This document shows, one piece after another, positions 7,467 through 16,357 of a stretch of 60,886 nucleotides of DNA. The stretch is from Ramlibacter sp. (lineage in GTDB: Bacteria; Pseudomonadota; Gammaproteobacteria; Burkholderiales; Burkholderiaceae_C), in NCBI GenBank assembly GCA_019449555.1, contig JAGRPN010000255.1:1-60886 (forward strand), in the 5' to 3' direction. The position numbers and the translations under genes were made by a program. The notes beneath the pieces were generated by a model. It had not been told where the DNA came from. It made no database searches and saw nothing but the letters and a program-made list of their open reading frames with translations. How positions within the stretch are numbered: position 1 is the stretch's first letter; every line of letters starts with the position of its first letter.

Positions 7467-9821
7467 CTAGCGGGAGGTCGATGCGATAGTGGCGGAAGCG
7501 GAACAAGCGGCTCTTCGGGCCTCGAAGGCCTTCGACGTTTCGCCGCCGGCCGCGCAGCCCACACGCGCGCAGATCCGATCGACCGCCTGCACGAGCGCGC
7601 AGTCCATGTCCTCGGCCGTCCGTTGGGTGATGAACCAGCCGAGCGGGGCCCGCCTGTTCTTCTCCCGGCCCACGTCATGCTTGCCGGCGCGGTCAGGCTC
7701 CCTGCGCAGTGGCGCGCATGCGTCCACCGTGGTGTCGGACCGCTCCAGCGCGACGCTCAGCGGACAGAATTTCGGGTTGTCGGCGATCACACGGTCGATC
7801 GCGTTGGTCGCTTGCGACGTGCGCACGGCCAGCAGGCCGCGCAGCGGCGAGAAGCCTTTATGCGCTTCCTTGCGTCCGACCTGGTTCGGCAGCGGCTCGA
7901 TGGGATTGCCGTCGATGTTGATCCAGAGACGATCCGCAGGCTGCGAGATTTGCTCGAACAAGGTGGATGCGCCGCTGTTGTCCGCATAACCGCCGTCCAC
8001 GAGCAACAGGGTCTGATCCTCATGGGGCGGAAAGAGGCCGGTGGGGCTGACGACGGGAAAGCGCGCGCCATGCAGCAGCGCCTCGCCCACCGTTAGCGGC
8101 AGCCGCCGGAAAACCGCTGTCGCCGCCAGTTCACGCTGCGTTCTCCACGAATCGTCGTTGGAGAACCAGACGCGGGCGCCGTCGAGCGCATTGGTGGAAT
8201 TGATGTAGACCTTCGGCGCCGGATCGAGGCCGCCCGTCAGTTCCCGCAGCGGCATTGCGAGACCGGCCGCTTCGGACTTGGCGCCGCGACAGGTCGAGGG
8301 TGTCGCATCCAGCACGCCCAGCTGCGACTTGAGCGCCTCGTTCCAGCTGTCCAGCAGCGCCTGCCCTCGCGCAGGCGAGCCAAACGGGAACAGGTCCCGG
8401 AACAGCATGCGGCCGATCACCGGCGACAGGTGATCGCGCACGAGCACCGCACGCACCATGCCGCCGAGGCCTTGCTTCGGCGCTGCCGGGCTGCATGCAC
8501 CCCAATAGCCCGCGGCGACCCAGCGCTCGCGCAGCACCAGGTAAATGCCCACGCCCACGCTTCCGCCCGAGACGCCGCTGATGCCTTCGATGCAGTTGCC
8601 GAAGCGCCCCTGCGTCAGGTCGTCCATGTCGGCGAGCAAAGCGGCCGTGAAGACCGCTGCGCGGATGCCGCCGCCATATGTATTGACGACCACTTTCTTG
8701 GCGGGCTTGCCAACCGGGTCCACGCAATTCGCGGCGGCCTTGAAAGCCGCGTGCTGGACGGGTGTCAGCTCCTCGCGTCCGAAGCTTTCCGTGATGGGCG
8801 ACAGCTGCCATGTTTCAAGTCCGATGCACAACAGCAGGAAGAGGATCGTCACCGCGCGGACGGCGCCGCGCGTGCCCTTGGTCCAATGCCTCAGTCCCAG
8901 GTAGATCGCGCTGAGCAGCCCCACGAGCGCAGTGAGGAACAGCAGCAGCACGGCCGCGGAGCCGACGGCGTGGATCCAGTCCGCCGGGAAGCTGCTGATG
9001 AACGCCAGCCAGAGCAAGCTGATCGCGGTGACCGTCACCAGGCCGAACAGCACGCTGTTGAAATCGACGGATGTGCCGGCGCGAGGGATTGCCGCCGCGG
9101 CCAGGCCGTGTCGCCGGCGCCGCAGCCGCATGAGCAATTCGCGGCGGCGGATCACGAACACCGTGAACAGCGCGGGGACGAACACCGAGACCGATGCGAC
9201 GATGGCGTCCCCCGGCCGCAGCGCGTAAAGCAGGACGAGGCCCACGGCACTCGCGGCGCCCCAGACGATCCACCTGGTCCTGGCGGTGGCGGCGACAAGC
9301 GACGCGACATATGCACCGACGGCCGGAGCCAGAGGTGCCGCGACCGCAAGCACGATCAGCAGCGGCCTGGACCAGGTGCTCGTGCTTGTCGCGAAAAGGA
9401 ACGCGCCGACCAGGAGCGCCGAACACAGCATTCCCAGCGCGCGCGGCACCAGCGTCGCGGCCGTCTCGAGGCGCGGGTCGCGGCCGTCGAGCACTCTCGG
9501 CAGGCATATCTCCGCGTCCACGGTGACCATCAGCCGCGCCGAATACCAGACCATGAATGCCAGGCCGAGCCCGGCGACGATCATCGAGAAGAAAGGCAGG
9601 AGAGTCAGCGTGAGCGACTGCCCAGGCGCAGTGCCGGACTGCAGCGCCGCCTTGGACACCGCGAACAGGACTTCCTCCGCCTGCGGCACCAGGAACAGCA
9701 GCAGGCCGCCGCTGACGACCACCAGCAGCTGGAAAGCGGATTGGCCCGCGATCACGTAAAGCCATGGCAGGAGCCGATCGCGCCATGATGCGCGCCCGGC
9801 GGGTTGTCTGAGTTCTGACAC
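7467..9821 (-). CDS. Polytopic membrane protein with C-terminal patatin-like phospholipase domain
   Basis: The protein has 784 residues. The first ~360 residues contain about nine or ten hydrophobic segments. The C-terminal domain has the patatin catalytic set: oxyanion glycines GGG at 383-385 (TYGGGIRAA), nucleophile Ser418 in GVSGGS, and Asp609 in VDGGYADNSG. This predicts a lipid acyl hydrolase anchored in the inner membrane. Most bacterial patatins are soluble, secreted or fused to a barrel, so the long polytopic N-terminal half is unusual. The ATG lies on the minus strand, divergent from the Rv2525c-like gene with a 215-bp gap that holds no other gene I can support. Confidence 0.85.
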   Translation of the reverse strand: MSELRQPAGRASWRDRLLPWLYVIAGQSAFQLLVVVSGGLLLFLVPQAEEVLFAVSKAALQSGTAPGQSLTLTLLPFFSMIVAGLGLAFMVWYSARLMVTVDAEICLPRVLDGRDPRLETAATLVPRALGMLCSALLVGAFLFATSTSTWSRPLLIVLAVAAPLAPAVGAYVASLVAATARTRWIVWGAASAVGLVLLYALRPGDAIVASVSVFVPALFTVFVIRRRELLMRLRRRRHGLAAAAIPRAGTSVDFNSVLFGLVTVTAISLLWLAFISSFPADWIHAVGSAAVLLLFLTALVGLLSAIYLGLRHWTKGTRGAVRAVTILFLLLCIGLETWQLSPITESFGREELTPVQHAAFKAAANCVDPVGKPAKKVVVNTYGGGIRAAVFTAALLADMDDLTQGRFGNCIEGISGVSGGSVGVGIYLVLRERWVAAGYWGACSPAAPKQGLGGMVRAVLVRDHLSPVIGRMLFRDLFPFGSPARGQALLDSWNEALKSQLGVLDATPSTCRGAKSEAAGLAMPLRELTGGLDPAPKVYINSTNALDGARVWFSNDDSWRTQRELAATAVFRRLPLTVGEALLHGARFPVVSPTGLFPPHEDQTLLLVDGGYADNSGASTLFEQISQPADRLWINIDGNPIEPLPNQVGRKEAHKGFSPLRGLLAVRTSQATNAIDRVIADNPKFCPLSVALERSDTTVDACAPLRREPDRAGKHDVGREKNRRAPLGWFITQRTAEDMDCALVQAVDRICARVGCAAGGETSKAFEARRAACSASATIASTSR

Positions 9822-10036
9822 GGTCGACCTCCCTCAAACCACGAATCGCCACGAGCAGCGACGCGCTCCGCGCCGCAGGATACGCGCCGGCGACATTCGC
9901 GCATCCTCAATTTGTAGGAGCTGCTTCGTTGCAATCCAGTCTCGCGGCACTTACGATCCGTCGGGACCGCAGCCGCGCCATCGGCACCCCGAACGGCGCA
10001 CCATACCGCGAAAAAAGAAACCACGGGGAGTCGCAT

Positions 10037-11611
10037 ATGCACGCAGGCATCTCCACCAACCGCCGCAGCGATGGATCGGCCGCTTGCCTTGCCGCCGAGG
10101 GAAGAACGTTCGTCTTTCGATATCACTCGCGAACGACCACCCAGCCGGAAAAGCGCCTGACTCCCGCGGAAGCCGCGGCACTGGCGCGCGGGGGCCTGTC
10201 CATCGCCTGCGTCTACCAGGACCGCGCGCGGGACCCATCGGATTTCGGCCAGGCGCGCGGTGAACAGGACGGGCTGTCCGCATTCACGTACGCGGGCCAG
10301 GTCGGGCAGCCCCCGGGAAGCGCCGTCTATTTCGCCGTCGATACGGATTTCAGCGAAGCGCAATTGCGCTCGCTGGTCATTCCTTACTTTCGGGGCGTCA
10401 AGGCGGCGTTCGACAGGTCGGGGTCCGGCGGCGGCGCTTCGTACCGGATCGGCGTTTACGGCTCCGGCCTGACCTGCCGAGTCCTCAAGTCGGAACTCGA
10501 CTTCATCGCTTTCACCTGGCTGGCGGAGTCCACCGGTTGGCGCGAGTCCGCTACATACCAGGATTGGGACGTCAAGCAGCACGTCAACCGGGATGCGACT
10601 TTGTGCGGCCTGGGCCAAGCCTGGGAACGCTGCGAGGCCAAGGACGACTTCGGGCAGTTCAAGCCGGTGGGCTTCGACCTGACGAAGGGCCAGGGTCCGC
10701 AGATGATGGTGACGGCGACTTCGCTGAACCTGCGAGTGGCCCCCACGACCCAGGGCAACACGCCGGTGGCCGCATTGCCGCAACACACGCTGGTCAATCT
10801 GCTCGGGCCCTCGGTCGATGGCTGGTCGCGTGTGCGGTGCCAATTGAATGGCGGCGACCTGATCGGGTACGTGAGCACCAGATATCTTTCCGTTCCAACG
10901 CCGGAGTCGCATGCCATTGCCGCCCTCGCCATGCCCGCGATTCCCCCGGTCCAGCTTGCGAGCGACAACGCGGACGCCACGCGCTCCGCGGTAGGCGGGC
11001 GGGCATTTCCCCTGGGCGAGCCCGACCGGCCCGGCTGCCGGCGGGAAGCGAATGCCGCGCAGAAATGCCACGACCTGAAGGGCATAGCCGATTGGCTGGC
11101 AGTGCAGACGAGCGCGCGCTATCGGCGCTCGGGCGTCACCTACTGCAACGTGTACGCCGCCGACTATTGCTATCTTGCGGGAGCCTACCTTCCGCGTGTC
11201 TGGTGGATGGACAGGGCGCTGGCATCGATCATCGGCGGCACGGTGCCCCCCGTCGCCTACGGGCAGACAGTGCGGGAAATGCGGGCGGACGATCTGCACC
11301 AGTGGCTGATCGAGTACGGGGAGCAATTCGGGTGGCGGCGAGTGTTCGACGCTACGGCCCTGCAATCGGCCGCCAATGCGGGTGGAGTGGGGGTGATCTG
11401 TGCGGACCGCGCGGCCGCGGGGCTGCCGGGGCACATCTCCATCGTCATCCCCGAAGACGCCGCGCATGAAGCCGTGCGCGACGCCGACGGCCACGTGACC
11501 CAGCCGCTGCAGACCCAGGCCGGCGGCAAGAACTTCAGGTACGGCAGCGCGGGGCCGCAATGGTGGCTCGGCAAGCAGTTCCAGTCGTTCGTCTTCTTCG
11601 TCCACGATTGA
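10037..11611 (+). CDS. Three-domain predicted peptidoglycan hydrolase: Rv2525c-like (DUF1906) glycosidase, SH3, C-terminal Cys/His domain
   Basis: The protein has 524 residues from ATG 10037 after CGGGGAG. Residues about 4-210 are a DUF1906/Rv2525c-like glycoside-hydrolase barrel (GISTNRR start, VYFAVDTDF strand). Residues about 220-290 form an SH3 domain (TSLNLRVAPTTQGNTPVAAL). The C-terminal ~180 residues contain Cys370 in TYCNVYAADYC and His466 in GHISIVIPE, an arrangement like NlpC/P60 or CHAP amidases; this last assignment is inference. No signal peptide is visible: the fold starts at residue 4. It would therefore need another export route or act after lysis. Next gene starts 20 bp downstream. 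Confidence 0.72.
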   Translation: MHAGISTNRRSDGSAACLAAEGRTFVFRYHSRTTTQPEKRLTPAEAAALARGGLSIACVYQDRARDPSDFGQARGEQDGLSAFTYAGQVGQPPGSAVYFAVDTDFSEAQLRSLVIPYFRGVKAAFDRSGSGGGASYRIGVYGSGLTCRVLKSELDFIAFTWLAESTGWRESATYQDWDVKQHVNRDATLCGLGQAWERCEAKDDFGQFKPVGFDLTKGQGPQMMVTATSLNLRVAPTTQGNTPVAALPQHTLVNLLGPSVDGWSRVRCQLNGGDLIGYVSTRYLSVPTPESHAIAALAMPAIPPVQLASDNADATRSAVGGRAFPLGEPDRPGCRREANAAQKCHDLKGIADWLAVQTSARYRRSGVTYCNVYAADYCYLAGAYLPRVWWMDRALASIIGGTVPPVAYGQTVREMRADDLHQWLIEYGEQFGWRRVFDATALQSAANAGGVGVICADRAAAGLPGHISIVIPEDAAHEAVRDADGHVTQPLQTQAGGKNFRYGSAGPQWWLGKQFQSFVFFVHD

Positions 11612-11631
11612 CCACAACCAGGAGGCCCGCC

Positions 11632-12045
11632 ATGCCAGATTCATCCATCAGTGTCGTTCCCATCGGGGACAAGACCTGCAAACCCTTCCTGCTGGAAGTC
11701 ATGGTTTTCAGCCCGGAGGCGGGCTACAAGTTCAAGGTGGTGGTCGAGCGCTCCTGCACCCCCGAAGCCGACGCGATCTGGAAGATCGTGTTCGACCTTT
11801 TCAAGGTCGCAGATGGCAAGGAGACGCAGCTGGTGCATGTGTCCTACAAGGCCGGCACGCCGGTCGAAAAGAAAGCTGTGCAGGCGATGGCGGTCAACGG
11901 CGTCACGCCGGGGCAGGCAAAGGTGCTGGTGGAAAAGGTTCACCCCGCCGTCAAGGCCGTGGCCGGCAAGCCCAAGCCCACCAAGGCCGAGAAGCAGAAG
12001 ATCAACAATGCGATGGCGGAAGTCCTCACCATCAGCAACGACTAG
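11632..12045 (+). CDS. Hypothetical small protein between hydrolase and barrel genes
   Basis: The protein has 137 residues with a strong AGGAGG site before ATG 11632. No signal peptide or membrane segment. The N-terminal two thirds look like a beta-rich domain (EVMVFSPEAGYKFKVVVE), and the C-terminal part is a lysine- and alanine-rich helix (KPKPTKAEKQKINNAM). I do not recognise the family. Its position 20 bp after a predicted wall hydrolase makes a partner, chaperone or immunity role conceivable, but nothing in the sequence proves this. Confidence 0.65.
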   Translation: MPDSSISVVPIGDKTCKPFLLEVMVFSPEAGYKFKVVVERSCTPEADAIWKIVFDLFKVADGKETQLVHVSYKAGTPVEKKAVQAMAVNGVTPGQAKVLVEKVHPAVKAVAGKPKPTKAEKQKINNAMAEVLTISND

Positions 12046-12050
12046 CCGGC

Positions 12051-13883
12051 ATGCACGCGCACCTGTGGCTATGTACCGTGTGCGCGCTTCCTGCCTGGGT
12101 GCTCGCGCAGCAGCCGCCGGTCACCAACCTCGAACTCGGCGCGGGCTCGCCCGGCGACAAGCAAGCGCATCACCGACACGCGCGGGCGCGGGCGGAACGC
12201 ATGGCGAGGGCGGGCCTGCGCGCCCGGTCGATCACCGTCGAAGGGCGCTGGGCACAAGGTGCCGACCTCGGCATGAAAGTGTGCGACCTCGTCACCACCG
12301 AGAGCATCTTCGCCGCCATGGAGGCGCTCGAAGCCGCGGTGACCCGAAGCCCCGCCGCCACTGCCGTCCTCGCATCGCAGGGCGAGGCGGAAGTCCTGCT
12401 GATCCAGGTCGACTACGACACGCGGCCCGGCGCGCAGGGCGAATGCGGAAACGGCGAAAGGACCGTCGGCATCACGCTGCGGCCGTATCACGTGCGCGTC
12501 GGTCTCGAGCGGCTGGGCGATAACGTGCTGCCGGTGCCGCGCTCGGCTCTGGCGAGCCTCTATCAAAACGTACCGGCGCCGCTTCGCGCGCTCGACCCTC
12601 AAGTGGGGCTCAGCCAGGACAAGGCCTTTGGCGCCGCCGTGTCGGTCGGGGCCGAAGCCAACCTGCTGGCCTTGCCGACCGCGGCCGCGGAGTCCCGCAG
12701 GATTTCGGGAGGCGATGCGCTCGATCTGCAGGCCCGGCGCGTGCACTCGACGACGGAGGCGTTCCATCGCAGCGAGGCCGATCTGGTCTACCGGGCCAGG
12801 GCCAGGGGCTCGCCAGTGGACGAATACCGGCTGAAATGGAGCGGTGTGCAGAACCTGGAACCGCTGGCGTCGAAGCGGCAATCACACGCCGCGACGACCC
12901 TGGGCGCCGGGTTCACCCTGAAGCCCAGGAGCGGGCTGCGGATGTTCGTCGACGCCGGCTGGCGCCGGGTCACCGACGAGGTGACAGCGGCGAGCCTGCC
13001 GTCCGAGCGCACCGAAAGCCGGCGGCTTGCAGGTCGCGCAATGATGGACATGCTCGATGCTTCCGGCGCCGGATTCCTGCGAACAGCGCTTTGGCACGAA
13101 AGCGCACGCGTCTCGGGATTCGGCCGCTTCTCGCGCACTGCGTTGCAGGCTGGGTATGCGCGTGAGATGGCCTTCGGCTCCGGACCGACCCTCGGCATCG
13201 AAATCGTGGCCGGTGCCGGCCGCGTGACCGGGACCGCGCCCGAAGCGGATCGGTTCTTCGGCGGCAACCCGGCCAGCCAGTTCCTCTACGACGCACCGAA
13301 CTCCCCGACTCTGCAGCAGTTGCCGCGCGGCCCGGCGATCCGCAGCTTCGGCAATGCCCAGGCGTCTGCCCCAGCGGGAAGAGGCGGCAATTCCTATTGG
13401 CACCTGAACACAAGCGTCGCGCTGCCGGTCGGGGCCTGGTCGCACCCCTTGATTCCCGATGAGAAAACGGACCTGGAGGACGAGGAGGGCAAGCCGGTTG
13501 GTGTCAAGAGGCTGTTGCGCACGCAAGTGGACAAGAGCGGCCCATCCATGCTTGCCGCGACGTTGGTGAGCCAGGGGATGAGCCTTGCGGATGCGGAGCG
13601 AGAGGCAGCCGCGGCCATGGCCGAAGTCAAGCCGGCGGTGCACTTTCTTGTCGACCGCGCGAGCCTCTATGCCGTGCGGCCTTTGCTCTTGCTGGACGCG
13701 GCCGAGCTGGCCGATGGCGCGGGGGCAGGGCGCTCCCGCTGGATCGCTGTCGGCGCCGGTGTGGGCCTGACGGTCGTCACGGCCACGGTGGAGGCCGGAT
13801 ACATGCGCACGATCTCCGGGCCTGTCGTGCAGGGCGGTCGAGGCGCCGCCTTCGCGCGGATCGTCTTCAAGAACCTCTTTTGA
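12051..13883 (+). CDS. Predicted outer-membrane beta-barrel protein, weakly Omp85/BamA-like
   Basis: The protein has 610 residues with an N-terminal signal peptide (MHAHLWLCTVCALPAWVLAQ). The second half alternates amphipathic strands and ends in Phe (RIVFKNLF), as outer-membrane barrels do. A block RFFGGNPASQF followed by GPAIRSFG recalls the RFFAGG...RGY motif of Omp85 proteins, which is the basis for the weak family suggestion. It starts 5 bp after the preceding small gene, so the three genes from 10037 are probably one transcript. Function unknown; a surface or secretion role is inferred. Confidence 0.6.
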   Translation: MHAHLWLCTVCALPAWVLAQQPPVTNLELGAGSPGDKQAHHRHARARAERMARAGLRARSITVEGRWAQGADLGMKVCDLVTTESIFAAMEALEAAVTRSPAATAVLASQGEAEVLLIQVDYDTRPGAQGECGNGERTVGITLRPYHVRVGLERLGDNVLPVPRSALASLYQNVPAPLRALDPQVGLSQDKAFGAAVSVGAEANLLALPTAAAESRRISGGDALDLQARRVHSTTEAFHRSEADLVYRARARGSPVDEYRLKWSGVQNLEPLASKRQSHAATTLGAGFTLKPRSGLRMFVDAGWRRVTDEVTAASLPSERTESRRLAGRAMMDMLDASGAGFLRTALWHESARVSGFGRFSRTALQAGYAREMAFGSGPTLGIEIVAGAGRVTGTAPEADRFFGGNPASQFLYDAPNSPTLQQLPRGPAIRSFGNAQASAPAGRGGNSYWHLNTSVALPVGAWSHPLIPDEKTDLEDEEGKPVGVKRLLRTQVDKSGPSMLAATLVSQGMSLADAEREAAAAMAEVKPAVHFLVDRASLYAVRPLLLLDAAELADGAGAGRSRWIAVGAGVGLTVVTATVEAGYMRTISGPVVQGGRGAAFARIVFKNLF

Positions 13884-13950
13884 GCGGCACGCGCGGCGCC
13901 TGGCGGCCGAGGCCACGCCGCCGACTCGGCGGCGGGCCTGGCAGCGCAAC

Positions 13951-14190
13951 TCAGTGGAAGCGCGCGTCGTACGGGTAGCGGTCCACGCCATTGGCGTAGC
14001 CGTCGCCATCGCTGTCGATGAGCGCCCAGCTGGTGGCGGGTGCGGCGCCCAGCACGACAGTGCTCGACGGAGCAACGTAGGTCGGCGTGGCATAGGCCAC
14101 CGGGGTCGGCGTGGCGGTGTACGTGGTTTCATACGCGCAGCCGACCAATGCGGCCACGCTCAACGGGGCAAGTAGGTAGAACGCTTTCAT
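13951..14190 (-). CDS. Small lipoprotein with Asp-rich calcium-binding-type motif
   Basis: The protein has 79 residues. The start at 14190 follows AAGGAGTTACTC, and gives a clear lipobox (LSVAALVGC). After a Pro/Thr/Ala/Tyr-rich spacer the C terminus carries DSDGDGYANGVDRYPYD, like a thrombospondin type 3 or EF-hand calcium loop. Such short proteins are common in Burkholderiales envelopes. The upstream extension to 14262 lacks a ribosome site and is not used. Confidence 0.72.
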   Translation of the reverse strand: MKAFYLLAPLSVAALVGCAYETTYTATPTPVAYATPTYVAPSSTVVLGAAPATSWALIDSDGDGYANGVDRYPYDARFH

Positions 14191-14350
14191 GAGTAACTCC
14201 TTACCCGCGCTGGAGTGCGCGGATGCATCTTTAGTGTGCTCTGGGTGGCATTTAAGGGGCATCGGCCATTGTCGGGACGTGGCGCAAGGCCTCGCCTACA
14301 GTCCGCATCGGCTGGGGCTCAGCTGCTCGGCCACGCTGTAAGCTCCAGGC

Positions 14351-15472
14351 GTGAGCCAGCTCGATCTCCTTCGCGAACGCCTGCGCGCGGCCGGCGCCAA
14401 GCCCAGCCACGAGCGGCGCGTGCTGCGCCTGTGGGCACAGGCGCTGCCGCAGGACAGCGGCAAGCGCGCCATCGATGACTTCCTGCCGCGGCAATTGCGC
14501 GACGCATTGCCCGCGATCGTGGCCGAGCTTGGCGGCCTGGCCCGCATCGCGTCCCGGCATCCCGCTCAGGATGGCTCAGTCCGCCTGTTGCTGGGGCTGG
14601 CCGACGGGCAGACCTGCGAATCCGTGCTGCTGCCGCGCGGCGGCCTGTGCGTGTCCACCCAGATCGGTTGTGCGGTCGGCTGCCGCTTCTGCATGACGGG
14701 GCGCGACGGCCTGCTGCGGCAGATCGGCAGCGCCGAGATCGTGGCGCAGGTGGCGCTGGCGCGCACGTTGCGGCCGGTGAAGAAAGTCGTGTTCATGGGC
14801 ATGGGCGAGCCGGCGCACAACCTCGCCAACGTGATGGAGGCGATCGAGTTCCTCGGCACGGCCGGCAACATCGGGCACAAGAACCTGGTGTTCTCCACCG
14901 TGGGCGACCAGCGCGTGTTCGAGCGGCTGCCGCTGGGGCCCGTGAAACCGGCGCTAGCGCTGTCGCTGCACAGCACGCGCAGCGACTTGCGCGCCGAGCT
15001 GCTGCCGCGCGCGCCGCGCATCGCGCCGGCCGACCTGGTCGAGGCAGGTCACCGGTACGCCCGTGCGACGGGCTATCCGATGCAGGTGCAGTGGACGCTG
15101 CTCGCCGGCGTGAACGACACGGCCGAAGAAGTCGAAGGCCTGGTGCGCCTGCTCAAGGGCAGGTACGCGGTGCTGAACATGATCCCGTACAACAGCGTGC
15201 CCGACCTGCCGTTTCGCCGGCCGGCCTGGGAGACAGCCGTTGCGTTGGCGCGCGAGCTGCACGCGAAAGGCGTCCTGACCAAATTGCGCAACTCGGCGGG
15301 CCAGGACGTCGATGCCGGCTGCGGGCAGTTGCGCGCGCGCGGCCTCGAGCGCGGTCAGGAGGCGCCGCTGTCACGACCACCCGACGCCGGGGGCGTGGGC
15401 AAGGTCTTCTCGATCACCTTCTCGTCCGGCACGTCGTGCGGACCGCCCTCATCGGGCGTGGGCGGCATCTGA
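14351..15472 (+). CDS. RlmN/Cfr-family radical SAM RNA methyltransferase paralogue
   Basis: The protein has 373 residues and starts at GTG 14351. The radical SAM cluster motif is Cys107-x3-Cys111-x2-Cys114 (CAVGCRFC), followed by the GMGEPAHNL SAM-binding block. The mechanistic C-terminal Cys324 lies in DVDAGCGQL, equivalent to the Cys that carries the methyl adduct in RlmN. RlmN methylates C2 of A2503 in 23S rRNA and A37 of some tRNAs. Without flanking ndk/ispG genes this is probably a second paralogue. The last ~44 residues go beyond the family core and overlap an antisense small gene by 118 bp. Confidence 0.85.
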   Translation: MSQLDLLRERLRAAGAKPSHERRVLRLWAQALPQDSGKRAIDDFLPRQLRDALPAIVAELGGLARIASRHPAQDGSVRLLLGLADGQTCESVLLPRGGLCVSTQIGCAVGCRFCMTGRDGLLRQIGSAEIVAQVALARTLRPVKKVVFMGMGEPAHNLANVMEAIEFLGTAGNIGHKNLVFSTVGDQRVFERLPLGPVKPALALSLHSTRSDLRAELLPRAPRIAPADLVEAGHRYARATGYPMQVQWTLLAGVNDTAEEVEGLVRLLKGRYAVLNMIPYNSVPDLPFRRPAWETAVALARELHAKGVLTKLRNSAGQDVDAGCGQLRARGLERGQEAPLSRPPDAGGVGKVFSITFSSGTSCGPPSSGVGGI

Positions 15473-15531
15473 CCTTCAGCGGTTCCCTCGCGTTCGTCTT
15501 CGCTTCCCGCCGGTTTCTGTGTCGAGCTCAT
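15355..15531 (-). CDS. Small acidic Pro/Glu-rich protein, antisense to the rlmN-like 3' end
   Basis: The protein has 58 residues. ATG at 15531 is preceded by CAGGAGACATGCC, an excellent ribosome site. The composition (VPDEKVIEKTLPTPP core, many Glu, Asp, Pro, Gly) is not what random antisense of a GC-rich gene normally gives and looks like short disordered proteins found in Burkholderiales. It overlaps the tail of the convergent radical SAM gene. Function unknown. Confidence 0.55.
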   Translation of the reverse strand: MSSTQKPAGSEDEREGTAEGQMPPTPDEGGPHDVPDEKVIEKTLPTPPASGGRDSGAS

Positions 15532-15703
15532 GGCATGTCTCCTGGATGACGTACATCCGCCCAGCATCCGCACCCTGGCGAACCCGGCCATGGCATATGT
15601 TCCACTGTCGACGTAGGACAGATGCCCGACCATGTCGTCGATTTCCTGCAGGCGCAACTCCGGTCCGGCGGCACATAATCGCCCCTTCGCGAAAGGACTT
15701 GCC

Positions 15704-16348
15704 GTGAAAGTTGCCGTCCTCAGCTTCGGTGTATCCCTGGACGGCTTCAGTGCCGGTCCCATGCAGGACCTGCAGAATCCGCTGGGTCGCGGCGGGCCCG
15801 AGCTGTTCGAATGGTTCTTCAACTCGCGGATGTGGCGCCGGATGCACGGCCTGGACGGCGGCGAAACCGGCATCGACAACCAGATGGCGGAACGAGGCTT
15901 CGTGGGCGTCGGCGCCTGGATTCTCGGGCGCAACATGTTCGGTCCGGTTCGCGGCCCCTGGCCGGACGAAAACTGGAAAGGTTGGTGGGGCGACGAGCCG
16001 CCGTACCACACGCCGGTGTTCGTCTTGACGCATCACCCGCGGCCACTGCTCACGATGAAGGGCGGCACCGAATTCCGGTTCGTCACCGAGGGAATCGAGG
16101 CAGCGCTGGAGCAGGCCAAGGCAGCGGCCGGCAGCGGCGATGTGCGGATCGGCGGCGGCGTCGCGACCATCCGGCAGTATCTGCAGGCCCGCCTGATCGA
16201 CGAGATGCACCTGGCGCTGCGCCCCGTCTTCATGAGCGCCGGGGAGAACCTGTGGCACGGCCTCGACATGCGCGGCCTGGGCTACGAATGCGCGGAGGTC
16301 ATTCCCGGCGAACGCGCGACCCACGTCATCGTGCGCAGGCGCGGCTAG
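15704..16348 (+). CDS. RibD C-terminal-domain (dihydrofolate-reductase-fold) family reductase
   Basis: The protein has 214 residues. GTG 15704 follows GAAAGGA and gives a protein starting directly with the first beta strand (VKVAVLSFGVSLDGF). Typical elements are WILGRNMFGP, then FVLTHHPRPLLTMKGGTEF, and the GDVRIGGGVATIRQYL nucleotide-binding turn near residues 145-160. These stand-alone RibD-C proteins are NADPH-dependent reductases of unknown substrate, often near antibiotic or stress genes. Tail-to-tail with the GST gene, 9 bp apart. Confidence 0.85.
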   Translation: MKVAVLSFGVSLDGFSAGPMQDLQNPLGRGGPELFEWFFNSRMWRRMHGLDGGETGIDNQMAERGFVGVGAWILGRNMFGPVRGPWPDENWKGWWGDEPPYHTPVFVLTHHPRPLLTMKGGTEFRFVTEGIEAALEQAKAAAGSGDVRIGGGVATIRQYLQARLIDEMHLALRPVFMSAGENLWHGLDMRGLGYECAEVIPGERATHVIVRRRG

Positions 16349-16357
16349 CCTTCCCGG

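Noticed and set aside
8430-9788. A 452-residue plus-strand ORF opposite the patatin gene
   Set aside because: Arg/Gln/Glu/Asp-rich shadow; the minus strand has TM segments and the patatin dyad.
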